Assembly: GCF_028583425.1 (NCBI RefSeq)
Contig: NC_072791.1
Coordinates: forward strand, 11,799,868-11,863,867
DNA: 64,000 nt
DNA from: Eublepharis macularius
Lineage: Eukaryota; Chordata; Lepidosauria; Squamata; Eublepharidae
Direction: 5' to 3'
Position numbers and translations under genes: made by a program. Shown here in pieces: positions 46,738 to 60,912 of this stretch. The number at the start of each line of letters is the position of its first letter. Within the stretch, counting starts at the first letter, position 1. The notes under the pieces were generated by a model. It was not told the DNA's origin and ran no database searches. It saw only the letters and a list, made by a program, of their open reading frames with translations.

Positions 46738-47429
46738 TTGAGGAATACTGATATGTGCAGACAAGAATTATCTGTACTGTCATGGAATGTTATGGGGTGG
46801 TATAATAGGAGAAAGGAGAACAGCACTATCAATTATGTTTCTAACTTTGACATAATACTGTTCCAGGAGACGTGGTGTCTTGAGTCTCCAGCTCTGAATG
46901 GCTACCAAATTTTTGCCTTAGCAGCTCAGCCTTCACTACATGGGAGAGCAAAAGGAGGTTTATCCATTATGATCTCTAACACCCTCAATGGGGAAATTGC
47001 CACGCTCCCCTCATTTAACTCAAATGCTATGGCTGTGGCTTTCCATCTGCAACATTGCTCCTTTATAATTATTAATGTTTATCTGTCCCCAGCGCAAGTA
47101 AAAGGACAGAAAAACTCTGGGCAGGCCTAGAAACATACATTGGTCAGTTATCTTCAATATATCCTACTGCACAGCTATTAGTGGGTAGAGACTTTAATGC
47201 CTGGAGAGGGGTGGACAATGCTTGCCTATATTCCCAGTTTAAGACTTGTCCTCCTAGCACTTCTATTCAAACTTTACCATATGCTCGTTCTTCAAAAGAC
47301 CCTAAAGCCAACTATTCAGGATTTCTCCTGACACAAATGGCATTTCGAAACAACTTATGCATATTGAATAGTTCAGTTTTGAACGATTACCCTGGCGAAT
47401 ATACCTATTGGTCAGGAGATAGAATGAGT
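46738..47429 (+). CDS. LINE ORF2 endonuclease part (copy 2)
   Basis: AP-type endonuclease: ELSVLSWNVMGW, IILFQETWCLESPALNGYQ, KGGLSIMISNTLNGEIA, then after a frame break LLVGRDFNAWRG and PGEYTYWSGDRMS. The active-site Asn, Glu and Asp-Asn motifs are visible. It ends at the target duplication, so the reverse transcriptase is missing. Confidence 0.8.
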
Positions 47430-47494
47430 ATTCCCTTTAGTAAAGCAAGGGAGGGCTGAGGCTTGCTGAGCTGCAGAGTTTAAAAGGTGGCCGG

Positions 47495-49600
47495 AGATGC
47501 ATCCCGTATTGCAAGATGGACTCAGCTCCACCGCCCGGGAAGAGCAGCTTCCAGAGAGCAAGAAGAAAAGCCCTAGAGGTGAGTGGAGCCCTCTGGTTAG
47601 TAATGCCAAAAGCAGGGAGGCATTTTGCAAAGGAAATATCAGTCCACTGCTTACCTCTTTTTTAAAAAGTCCTCCCAGGCTGCCTCGCCCTCCTTCCCCA
47701 TTCAACACAAGAAGCGACTGAGGCAAGTCAGGTGACTGTCTCTCTCCAGGCCTCTCTAGGAATCGAGACTCCTTCCCTTTAACCCTTAGATGGACCGTGC
47801 AGCAAGCCAAAATACCCCACTTCTGGCTTTGCCCTGCGAAGGGTGCATTTTTACATTGAAAAAATAAAACCACCCTATAGGCAACATCAAAACAATCACA
47901 CTCCTTCAGGGCGCTGTCACAGCACAGTAACAAGAATCCAAGATCCTCATGGGTTCTGAGGATTTTTAAATGGGGTCCCCCCTAAGCCCCCCATCAAATC
48001 ACATGTCATGTCCATAGCTACTGACTGCACCACAAAAGCCACGCATTCCCAACTTGGGGAGCGACCATGGAGCAAAAACATGATGTAAAGGCATGTATCT
48101 CCATGAATGTTCAGGATTTTTAGCTGGGGTTGGCAGTGGAAGTTCTCTTTCAGTTTATTATTGTGAGTCTTTTTGTATTGAGCAGTTATCAATGTTGACA
48201 CTGTGTTGTACAATACATTTTATAAAATAAAAAAAAATTAAAAATAGAAGGTCTCTTGGACAACCTTCTCCTTATCCCCAGAGAGGATCTGGTCGGCAGG
48301 TGCCGGCCGGTGGGCGCGCAATGGCACGCTGTGTGGATGTGTCTACCCTGTGGGAGAGCAAGTGAAGGCCGAGGGGCCATCATATCTTTTTAATTTCCTG
48401 GCTCTTTGACTTGCATATATGAACACAGTCTTGGAATTTGATTTTGGCTCAGGACTGAATGCTACCCCTTCCAGAGGACCCACAGAAGATGCCCAGAGAT
48501 CCCATGCAGTGGCCGCGTGCCCATGTTCTCTTGAAGCATTTAAGGGAGAGGCCTGTCTTTGGTGCTTAAACCAGGTCCATGTAACCCTCGCACCAAATGC
48601 TGGAACGCACTTTACAAGAGGCTGTCTCTGAAGCTGTGCAGTGCAGAAACTTGATATATGGAGTATTATGTTGCATCTGGACTGCCACTAGGGTTGCCAG
48701 CCTCCAGATGGTGGCTGGACATCTCCCAGAATTACAACTGATCTCCAGGTGACATAGATCAGTTCCCCTGGAGAAAATGGCTGCTTCAGATGGTGCACTC
48801 TATGGCATTATACCCCACGGGTCCCCTCACCTCCCCAAACTCCAGCCTCTCCAGGCTCCACCCCCCCCAAATCTCCAGGAATTTCCCAACCTGGACCTGG
48901 CAACCCTAACTGCCACCAGGGACCTCCAGTTTGTAAAGATCACATCCCCTCCACCAGACCTTGCAACATCTACCTTGATCCACTTCTGGGCCCTCTTTGC
49001 ACCGGTGAAGTCCTAAAAGATTTGGGATGGGGATACCCAAAGGACTGCCAACTCCTGTGCATTTCTCTGCATGAACTGAGATCTTCCTCAGAGGCCCTGC
49101 CCTCACTTCATTTGCTGAGCTCCACAGGAGCAGGGCCTCTTCAGGTGTGGCACCACCAGGTGTGGAATGCCCTCCTCTCAGCCTGTTGTCCTTTAGGTGC
49201 AAAGGCCTACTTCTTTGCCGAGCAAATTTAAGGTTGCTCACTAGATTCTGTTTGAATTTGTATTTGCTGCTGCTCACTGTTTGTGTTATAAATTGTGATT
49301 CTCCCCCTCCCCTTTTTTTTCTTTGTGTTTCTGATTCTCCCTTTATTTTGTATCAATGTAAAAAAGGATCCTCTTCAAGGTAGAGGTGGATCCTTTTTCC
49401 TGTCTGGAGAGTCAACCTAAGGGTTAAAGGGAAGGAGTCTCCCTTCCTAGAGAGGCCTAAAGAGAGATGGTCACCTGACTGCCAGTGGAAGGGGCCTGGA
49501 GGCAGCACTGGAGGGCTTTCCTGCTTGCTCTGTGGAAGCTCCTTTTCCCTGGGGGTGGGTGGAGCTGAGTTCTTCTTGCAATAAGGGCTGCATCCCCTGT
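47495..49600. repeat. 2-kb foldback element, unit B
   Basis: Paralogue of 9688-11720: left arm about 47495-47820, right arm about 49375-49600 in inverted orientation. The right arm lacks the MITE present in unit A. The interior differs from unit A between about 48240 and 49110. It carries the MITE at 48689-48908 and an L2-like 3' end at 49110-49360. Confidence 0.6.
48689..48908. mobile_element. hAT-type MITE, TAGGGTTGCCAG ends (unit B)
   Basis: 220 bp with ends TAGGGTTGCCAG / CTGGCAACCCTA and the exact 8-bp duplication ACTGCCAC at 48681-48688 and 48909-48916. It lies in the opposite orientation to 11325-11543. Non-coding. Confidence 0.9.
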
Positions 49601-49778
49601 TGTTTTTTCTCTGTGTTGGGCAGCTGTCTGCAATCTAGCAAAACAGCCTCTATGTTGGCATCTCTTTACTTTGTTTTATTTGATGCACATAACTTATAGT
49701 CCACCTTTCTCCAATATGATCACTTGCTGGAAAATTTAATAATGCAGCAGAAATTTGAAAAACAAGCAAGTATCTGAC

Positions 49779-51152
49779 ACAGAACAAACAAAACCAGAGG
49801 CGGCTCCCCGAAGGTAGGAACGTGCACTGAATAACAAGAAGGAGCCACAATGAAAATATAACAAAGTACAAAATGATTTAGTCATTCAAACTGTGTACAA
49901 TAATAAAGTGCATTCAAACAAACATCACAGTGTGGTCATTCATTTGTAACGAAGAGACGTATTGCTTCACACTAGACCGTATAACCTCAACGGATTTTTC
50001 CAGTGAATCACTTGTTTCAAAATTTACTGAGTTCATTCATCAATACAGTCTCGTGGTTCACTGGGAACAGTGGTCACAAATGACCCATCGTTGAGGGTCC
50101 CATGAAAAGCTCCGAGTTGGGATGGGTGGCGCACAAGATGTTAAGCGCCCTGTGGAGAATCCAGTAACGCCGGGTAAAAGGCTGCACCGTCCAACAAGCG
50201 TCCGGATTAAACAGCTTGTTTCATGGTGTCCGCTTCTTCAGGGACGGTGTAATAACCACCCTGGTGTGTTTTCCTATACATACAGAATGAAATATTCTCA
50301 TTTTCTGACATTCTTCACTTCCCACCATAAATAACCTGAGCAAAAACACTTACCCAACTGGCAATTGATTTACCCACTCTTTGGTGCCTAGATTCAGCGC
50401 ACTCCAAGGAACATCCTGAACTGCACCTCCACTCACTGCTAAAAATACCAGAACATTTAAAGGGACAGAGTCCTAAATAAACTGTCAACACGTTTGAGTA
50501 TCTACTATTAAGGAACTAAAGGAAACATGATAAGTTCAAATCGGAATTGAGGCCCCCCCCCCCGGGTAAACGGTGTTCAGACGATGAATCCACTCTGCCT
50601 CTTTCTTGAGCAGAGTTTTCTGTGTTACTGCCCCTCCCTTTCTGCAACATAGAGGGTGGTGCACTGAAATAATCCCCGGATGATGCTTCAAATAGTGTTC
50701 CACTAGTACACAGTTTGAATGACTAAATCATTTTTGTACCATAAGGTCGAATGAACATTTATTCAATATAGCAGCCCACCTAGAACGAAATTCATTGTTG
50801 TCAGCAAACATCCCTGGTGGCTTATTAAGCCGTAATCCTCTGGGAATTTGCTCAGCTTTATGATACTCGAACAGTGTTGCAGCATGTAACTGGGACTTCA
50901 CTAATTTACATTTTAAGAATTCAAATGTTTCCCAGTCTTCCTTATTAGCAGGTGGGGTTTGATAGTCACCCAATATAGTAGGAATATTAGAAAATATTTT
51001 ACTCTTCTGTTCTTCTGAATAAGCAAAAATATTCTTATAACTTGCCATCGCCTCACAAGATACAGAACAAACAAAACCAGAGGCGGCTCCCCGAAGGTAG
51101 GAACGTGCACTGAATAACAAGAAGGAGCCACAATGAAAATATAACAAAGTAC
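49779..51152 (-). mobile_element. Internally deleted Penelope-like element with direct terminal repeats
   Basis: An identical 91-bp direct repeat (ACAGAACAAACAAAACCAG...AACAAAGTAC) lies at 49779-49869 and 51062-51152. Between them, on the minus strand, run an N-terminal Penelope-type segment (50728-51060, YHKAEQIPRGLRLNKPPGMF, SRWAAILNKCSFDLM) and, directly after it, the C-terminal GIY-YIG tail (50565-50705, LKKEAEWIHRLNTVYPG). The 3' tail has CTGAAGAAGCGGACACC near 50235. The reverse transcriptase core is deleted. Terminal direct repeats (pLTRs) are known for Penelope-like elements. Confidence 0.82.
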
Positions 51153-51284
51153 GAGTTATATAAACAGAAGACCGATTAAAGAATGTGAAGCGAAATGGGG
51201 AAACTAGTTTGCTCACAACAGATAAAATTTAGAAGAAGAAAAAAGAAAAAAAATATTAAATGATGTAGAACTATCCCTGGATAT

Positions 51285-51780
51285 CACCTCACTCGCAAGG
51301 GGAGGTCCCTAGTTTACAGTGGGCAAATATTCAGGGGTGTTGGCAAGCAACAAAGAGAGATTCCAGCATCCTGCCTTGCAGGGGTGTTGGACAGGGGGAA
51401 GAGCAAGCACTTCCCAACCTCAGACTTCCAGCCAGGGCTGCATGCCAGTGAGGCAGAGGGTCTTATGGAGGGCTGGGAGGAGACCCTCAGGGCCAAGCTA
51501 CACATGACGAATGACACTTGAACAGCAAGTGTATTTCTCCCTGTTCACTTGCCCTCCACTCAATCCACTTGCCGTTCAAGTGTCATTCGTCATGTGTAGC
51601 TTGGCCCTCAGTCTCACTGACATGCAGTCCCAGTTAGAAAACTGAGGGTGGGAAGAGCTTGTCCATTACTCCCTTCAACACCCCTGAGAGGTGGAATGCT
51701 GGAGTCTCTCTTCATTGTTTGCCACTGCCCCTGGATATTTGTACCCCATACCTAGGGACCTCCTCTTGTGGCTGAGCAAA
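51285..51780. repeat. Nested palindrome with a MITE in its middle
   Basis: Left arm about 51288-51460 and right arm about 51612-51775 are diverged reverse complements (AGAGAGATTCCAGCATCC, CAGGGGTGTTGGA, GGAGGTCCCTAG recur inverted). Between them a second palindrome, 51489-51608 (120 bp, ends AGGGCCAAGCTACACATGAC), is a MITE. Its target duplication is not clear. Confidence 0.7.
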
Positions 51781-51789
51781 GTTTGGTGT

Positions 51790-52080
51790 GTGCATGAAGG
51801 CAATGCTCCTTAAGTTTATTACAACAAAAGCAAAACTCTATGGTGATACAGGTAAAAGACTAAGGTACAGTTTAAGGAAAATAAACAGAAAAGTTTCTAG
51901 CTACGAGAAATGTATACCATCTGAGAATCAGCTCCAGCATGGACGCTGATGGCTGGGTGCATTGTACCCACCTGCAATTCCATGCAATCACGTGACACAC
52001 ATACACACATTACTACCTGTTCCTCAAACAGGACCTGAAGCAGCTTATAACATCAAAAACGAGAAACAATAAATATTATA
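51790..52080. other. Non-coding stretch, nothing recognised
   Basis: AT-rich DNA without open frames. It ends in AATATTATATA, which may flank the GC-rich block that follows. Confidence 0.35.
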
Positions 52081-52081
52081 T

Positions 52082-53205
52082 ACTAGAAACAGAGCCCATT
52101 GTGCAAATAAATACAATGGGCTCTAGAGAGCTGGGGAGGGCTGGGGGGGAGGTGGTTAAGAAGGGCTGGCAGGAGGGGTGTGGGGTGGGATGGCAGGTAG
52201 CAAGAGCAGGGGTGGTTTGGAGAGGGTGGAAAGGCAGGCGGGGTGTGAGGTGGGACGGCAGATAGGAAGGGCAGGCGTGGTTTGGAGAGGGTGGAAAGGC
52301 AGGCGGGGTTTGGGGGGGCCTGGAAGGCGGGGTGTGGCACCAGGGACGGAGGGCAGAGCGGGTTCGCTCTCCCCTCCGCATGCCTGGCTCCAGTGGGCCT
52401 CACAGGGCGAAGGGCGCATTGCTCCCTCCCCATCGCCCTGTGCCTGCTGAGAGCGCCGTGGCGCGGCTCAGCAGGGCCCGGGGAAGCGAAACGCCCCTCG
52501 CCCTCCGAGCCCCGCTGCGCCCCGCCGCGCCACTCTCAACCGGGCCCGGGCAGGCGCAGCGCCCGGCACCCTCCGAGCCCCGCCGCCCCGCGCTGCTATT
52601 GCCGGGGGCGTTTCACTCGCCCGGGCCCCGCCGACTGTGGCGCGGCGCGGCTCGGCAGGGCTCAGAGGTCACGGGCGTTTTGCCTCCGTCCAGCCCCCTG
52701 CAAGAGCAGCGCTGCGCTGCGCGGCTCCGAGGGGGACAGGCGCTTCGCCTGCTCGGGCCCTGCCGAGGGCGGCGCTGCACGGCTCAGCAGGGCTCGGAGG
52801 GCTTGGGGCGTTTTGCATCCGCCCAGCCCCCGGCAAGAGTAGCGCTGCGCTGCGGGGCTCTGAGGGCGCCGGACGTCTTGCCTGCTCAGGCCCTGCCAAG
52901 AGCGGCTCGGAGGGCGAGGGGCGTTTTGCCTCCGCCCGGCCCCTGGCGAGGGTGGCGCGGCGGGGCTCCGAGGGCACCGGGTGTCTTGCCTGCTCAGACC
53001 CCGCCAAGGGCGGCGCGGCGGGGCTCCAACCAGGTCGGCATTTGGCCGTCGCCGCGGCTCCTCCGGCCCTTGAGCACGCCACCCTTCCCGTGCCGCCCTC
53101 TCCCTCCAGCTGGGCTAGCTCGCCTGCAGCCTTCCCCTGTGGCCTTTGCGCCCGGGCATGCGTACCAGCATCCATGTGAGTCGTCGGATAGACGCTAACT
53201 GAATT
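52082..53205. repeat. GC-rich minisatellite-like block, about 1.1 kb
   Basis: Starts with a hairpin (AGAGCCCATTGTGC...ACAATGGGCTCT), then G-rich about 70-bp direct repeats (GGTTTGGAGAGGGTGGAAAG), then from about 52440 a CpG-rich array. In that array GGGCGTTTTGCCTCCG / GCCTGCTC modules recur every about 55-70 bp (52673, 52808, 52920). ATTATATA occurs on both edges and may be a target duplication. All frames on both strands are open because stops are rare at this composition; no gene is called. Confidence 0.65.
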
Positions 53206-54944
53206 ATATAGCAGGATTTATTCCACATTAACTTAACACATAACCATACAAAACCCAAAATATAACAATTCCTAAGGAGTTCCATACATCTAGAAATTCA
53301 ATAGTTCTTGACAATAAATGTTAGAAGAAACAATTCCTTTTTCCTGCAAAAATTGCACAATAGGAAACCATATTGCTTGGAAATTTTTTCAATAGGCTTC
53401 CAAATTCTGAATGTCTGTAGAGCAATCCACTTTACACAACATAAAATGGTTTCAGATGGAATCATACCAATTTTGTAGTGGATATTTTTAATATCACAAC
53501 CAGCCATATAAAAACTGCTATTAAAATGGCGGAGGCCAGGCAGACCGCTTACATTATTATATGATTCATTTCTTGGGTTTTAATTGATTGGTTGATTTCT
53601 TTATCCATAAATAGTTATGTAAGCCTTCATCTACGTCTGCTGATCCAAGTTTTACCGTTCTTTGTCTTGGATTTTTAATACAATCAGCAATCAAGACCTT
53701 AACCTGCCAGTTGGTAGTATAAATTTAAATTTGGAACTACTAACCTTCCTCTCTTTTTTCTCACTACAAGTTGGCCTTGGCCACAGTCTATGGCTTATGC
53801 AGTGTTTAATAAAGTGGCCTTAGTTCCAACCCTTCTGTCTGTCTCCTTCTGACTGCAGGGGGGGTGGGGTGGGCAATCCCGTGTGTTTCCCTCTTGAGAG
53901 GTCCACCATCTCTTTTCCCAGAAAAAGCAAACAAAAAAAAATTAAATAGCAACCCTGCATGATTTTTAAGGCAAGAGATGTGCAGAGGTGGTTTGCCATT
54001 GCCTGCCTCTTCGAAAGAACCCTGGAGGGTTCACCTACATAGCTACCAAGATCTAAGGTCTGGCTAGCCTGGGTTATCCTGGTCTGGGCTTAGGTGGTAT
54101 ACTGCTCCTATATGTGGAGTATTCAGTAAACTCTTTTGCTAAAATAACTGTGAATAGACCATTCACCCACACATTTTTCTAATCATTTTCAAAGTCCCTA
54201 ATACCCTCTAGCAGTTGCCACTTCATACGGCAGTGAAGTCAATATATTACAGATGCACTCTTTAATATCCAGAGGAGATAGCCGTGTTAGTCTGTAGTTG
54301 CAAAATAATAAAAAGTTCAGTAGCACCTTTAAGACTAACCAACTTTATTGAGGCATAAGCTTTTGAGAACCACATGCATAAGTGTCATCAACATATTTAT
54401 GGCACTCAATACTAATGACTCAGACAATCTAATTCAAAAGTCTTTTAATGAAATGGATTCTGCCTTTGGAAGAGGTGTGTCCAAAACTTGTAAGTTGCTG
54501 CTCACCAAGTAGAGTTCTGGCTCACAACACTGCACCGCTTAGAGGGAACATTGCTGCCAGGTAAGGGGCGGGGAGGTGAGTGGGAAGTGACATCATTGCA
54601 CAGGGTGCTGCCACCCCCAGAGTGCTCCCTCAATTTACCTATGGTAATAGAGAGTTCCACCACCTCTTTTCCCAGAAAAAAGCCCTGGTCAAATTTTACA
54701 GACAACAGCCATTTATTCTCCACTGACTTATATGTTATCAGAACACAGGTGGGGTCTGAATAAATCAGGCATCCATTCCATGGATTCACCTATCAGGTCT
54801 CCCCCATAGGGACAGGTGTGTGGATAGTGAAATATAGTCCCTCTAACCTGGCATAAATAGGTCTACAACAAGATATGTATGGAGTGTATTAGAAATGGTT
54901 GTGTTCAGGTTGCCAGTTCCTCGGATGTCCAAAAAGATGATTTT

Positions 54945-58035
<3,091 letters not shown>

Positions 58036-58121
58036 GAATTCCTCTGGGAAAGTAAGAAAGGGCTTAAGAACCTCAAAGGTTAAATGAAAGGGCCCAGTAT
58101 TTAAATTGTGAAATATAGAAC

Positions 58122-58128
<7 letters not shown>

Positions 58129-58154
<26 letters not shown>
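58129..58154. repeat. (AC)13 microsatellite
   Basis: Uninterrupted AC dinucleotides; the unit B copy at 29720-29735 has 8 units. Confidence 0.95.
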
Positions 58155-58620
58155 GTATTTCTTACAAAATGCTTTTTAAAAAGCTAACACAGGGCCAAAT
58201 ATAGCCTCAGTAGTAATCTCAAACAAAGACCTTATGCACCCTTGACCAAACACGTTTTGGCCATATTTCGTTCTTCAGAGGTCAGAATTAAATATCAGAA
58301 TTAAAAAAGTATAAGTGTTGCATCAAATTTAAATATTTTTTTTCTTTTTTTTCCTCCTATTTTTGTAGCATAATTGCAACTTGGTCCTACATTGACTCAC
58401 CATATTATAGCATTGTCTAGAGTTAATGTGTAACAACTATGCTTTGCTACTGAAGAAGGCCCTAAGGCTGAAACACGTTTCGTCAGGGACACAGAAGTTC
58501 TTTGTTTGAAATTTCTGTATGGTTTTAATCTTTATTGGGGCTATATTTGGCCCTGTATTAGTTTTTTTAAAAAAACTATTTTGTAATAAATACATGCATT
58601 TTTGTACACTGACATATATT
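58155..58620. mobile_element. Inverted pair of Penelope-like tails (unit C)
   Basis: The left arm (about 58155-58290, minus) and right arm (about 58430-58610, plus) are reverse complements: GGGCCAAATATAGCCTC against GGCTATATTTGGCCC, and TTTTGTAATAAATAC mirrored. Each arm has a CTGAAGA-type tail hairpin. Unit B keeps the minus element and unit A the plus element. Confidence 0.7.
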
Positions 58621-58734
58621 TATGTTCTATAATTAGCAATTTAAATACTGAACTTTTCAATTTGGATTCATTTAACCTTCAAGGTTCTTAATTCATTTGC
58701 AACATATGAAAGGGCCACAGGAACAGAGCACGGG

Positions 58735-59665
58735 ATCATTTCTTCCTACCCTCCTTCTCACCATCTGTCTAACTTCATACTGAGTCACAGACTCAGCATT
58801 GTGGATAATTGGCCATCTAGCCTCTACTGAAAAACTTCCAAACAAGGAAAGCTCACCGACTCCCAAGGAAACCTGTTCCAGTGAGGAACTGTTCTGTCAG
58901 AAAGTTCTTCCTAATATTTAGCCAACAACTCTTTTGCTTTAATTTAACCCATTGTTTCCGGTCTCACTGTCTATGGCAACAGAAAATAACTCTGCTCCAT
59001 CCTCTGTGTGACAGCTGTCATATCACCTCTCAGCAGCATTCTCTCCAAGCTAAACATACCCAGTCCTTCACACCCTCCACATAGGACTTCGTCTCCAGAC
59101 CCTTCACCATATTTGTTGCCCTACTTTGGACACATTCCAGTATCTCAGAATTGTTCTTAAAACTGTAGTGCCCAAAACTGATCCGTTCTCCAAGTGAGGT
59201 CTACGTGGAGCAAAGTGATACTATCACTTCCTGTGATCTGGACACTATATTTCTGTTGACGCAGCCCCAGATTGCATCTGCAGTTTTAACTAAGACATCA
59301 CACTGCTGACTCGTGGTCAGTGTATGTTCTTCCAAGACCCCTTGATCTTCTTTGCATGTACTACTGCCAAGGTAAGTCTCATCCATCCTATAATTATGTA
59401 TTATTTTCTACCTAGATGAAGAATTTTATATTTGTCTGTGATGAAAGACAAGATCTTCCTGAATCTTGAATCAGTAGATGGATACTCCTAATTTAGTATC
59501 GTTTGCAAATTTAATGACCATTCCCTCTATTCCTTCATCCAAGTCATTTAGAAAGACTTTGAACAACAGAGGAAAATAGGGACAACATGTACCCATCTTC
59601 CATCTTCTGGCACCTCAACTGTTCTCCAAGAATTCTCAAAGATTCTTACAGATTGTAGATTATAG
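58735..59665 (-). mobile_element. CR1/L3-type LINE 3' region, old
   Basis: Antisense of the reptile CR1 3' region: AGAAAGTTCTTCCTAATATT, CTCTGCTCCATCCTC, TTTGTTGCCCTACTTTGGAC, ATCATTTCCTGTGAT-like, GTATCGTTTGCAAATTTAAT, TTCATCCAAGTCATTTAG. Strongly diverged and non-coding. It extends the same kind of element seen at 1015-1600, but in a more 3' part. Confidence 0.6.
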
Positions 59666-60510
59666 ACAGTCTCCAAAATTATACCAGCAAGTTCTATTAC
59701 TTTCCTAGGACACAATCTGGCCCTGGAGACACATTTTCAGTTAAGGAAGCTTGATGTTTATGTACCACCCCGATGCCTACCCAATGCTTCAACTTCCTTT
59801 GTTCGTCATGTATCTTCTTTTTGTCAGGTTTAGCACACTTTCCCTGGCAAGAGGAGACTGAGGCAAACTAGAAACTGAGCTGATCTGCCCTCTCTCTGTC
59901 ACCTGTTAAGAACCCCCTTTCCTCTCCCTGGAGTGAGTCTACATCTTCCAAGGGGACTTAGAGGAATCACCATCTTTACAGGCAACATCTCTCTGAATGC
60001 TGGTTGCCAGCAGGGCAAGCCCAGAAGCAAGCTTTGGCTCTGCTCCTTTGGTTGTGAATGTTCCAGGGACTCTAGCTGGCCACTATGGGAAACGGGAGGC
60101 AAGGTTAGATGGATAAAGAAAACAGATTTCTTCCTGTATTCGAACACAGAACAAATGGGGGCATTTAGATGTGAACTACAGAGACTCAAGCAGAGCTCCC
60201 TACATCGACAGCACACTGGGGTGGTCTTGGACCAATCACTCTTCTCGAGTTTTTCCTACTTCACAGAGTCATTGTGCAAGTAAATGGAAATCTCACCAAT
60301 TCTGCTCTGTATTCCTTGAAAAAAGGGCAGGATAAGCAGTAAGAATTCACAGAAATCAAGAAATACAGAGGTGCACCTGCTGCCCTCCCCGCAACAAAAC
60401 CACCTGCCCTGAACTCATCACACCCCAGGTCCAATTCCCTCTCTCCAAAGGGCAACAGAAGAAACACCTCTGGTCTAGGGGACCAACTGGAGCAGCTCCA
60501 AGTCATTCTG
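59666..60510. other. Non-coding stretch with a SINE trace
   Basis: Mostly unassigned. GTCTTGGACCAATCACTCTT near 60222 is a trace of a tRNA-type SINE body. CR1-like antisense may continue to about 59910 (CTGATCTGCCCTCTCTCTG). Confidence 0.35.
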
Positions 60511-60514
60511 GTTC

Positions 60515-60912
60515 TACCTTCAAGGCCCTAAATGGGGTCGGAGTACTTCGGGGCCTGCCTTTGGCCAGACGGTGCCCCCTCCATTAAGGTGTGACACACA
60601 AGCCCTGCTTTCACAGCGCCTAAGCAGAGAGATTGGAAGTCTCCAGGAAAGGGGCATTTTCAGCAGTGGCTCCTCTCTTCTAGAAGCTTGCCCAGAGCCT
60701 ATCTTGCTACCTTTCAACTTGGCTTTTAACTGATGGGTTTCTCATTCTTAGGTGTTTTGTGGTCTGCTTCTCTGCTCAAGAATGTTTTGTGGATATTGTT
60801 GAGGCTACTCCATGGCTGCTTTATCCTCTTCTTACACTAGTTTAAATTTTGTTTAATGATAATTCCTGTCGTGTTACCTGGAGAGTCATTTACATAAATA
60901 AATAAACGTTGA
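60515..60912 (+). mobile_element. L2-type LINE 3' end
   Basis: CTTCAAGGCCCTAAATGGGG, GGAAAGGGGCATTTTCAGC, TCCTCTCTTCTAGAAGC, then ACATAAATAAATAAACG at the 3' end: the layout of an L2-like tail. Non-coding. Confidence 0.6.

Larger units (their letters stand above)
44626..47429 (+). mobile_element. LINE copy 2: 5' end present, 3' half absent, with target duplication
   Basis: Same family as 13880-16309. Starts GAGGCCTACCAGAGGAAGATG with an AAGATGGCG box 12 bp in, then a 5' UTR, ORF1 and the endonuclease part of ORF2. It breaks off at GDRMS inside the endonuclease. Exact 12-bp repeats ATTCCCTTTAGT lie at 44614-44625 and 47430-47441, and unit A at about 9630 is the empty site. No poly-A or 3' UTR. 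A MITE is inserted at 46144-46373. Confidence 0.88.

Noticed and set aside
52282-53198. Open frames of 180-288 codons on both strands in the GC-rich block
   Set aside because: All frames are open because of composition; Ala/Arg/Pro-rich repeats, no splice context, no homology seen.
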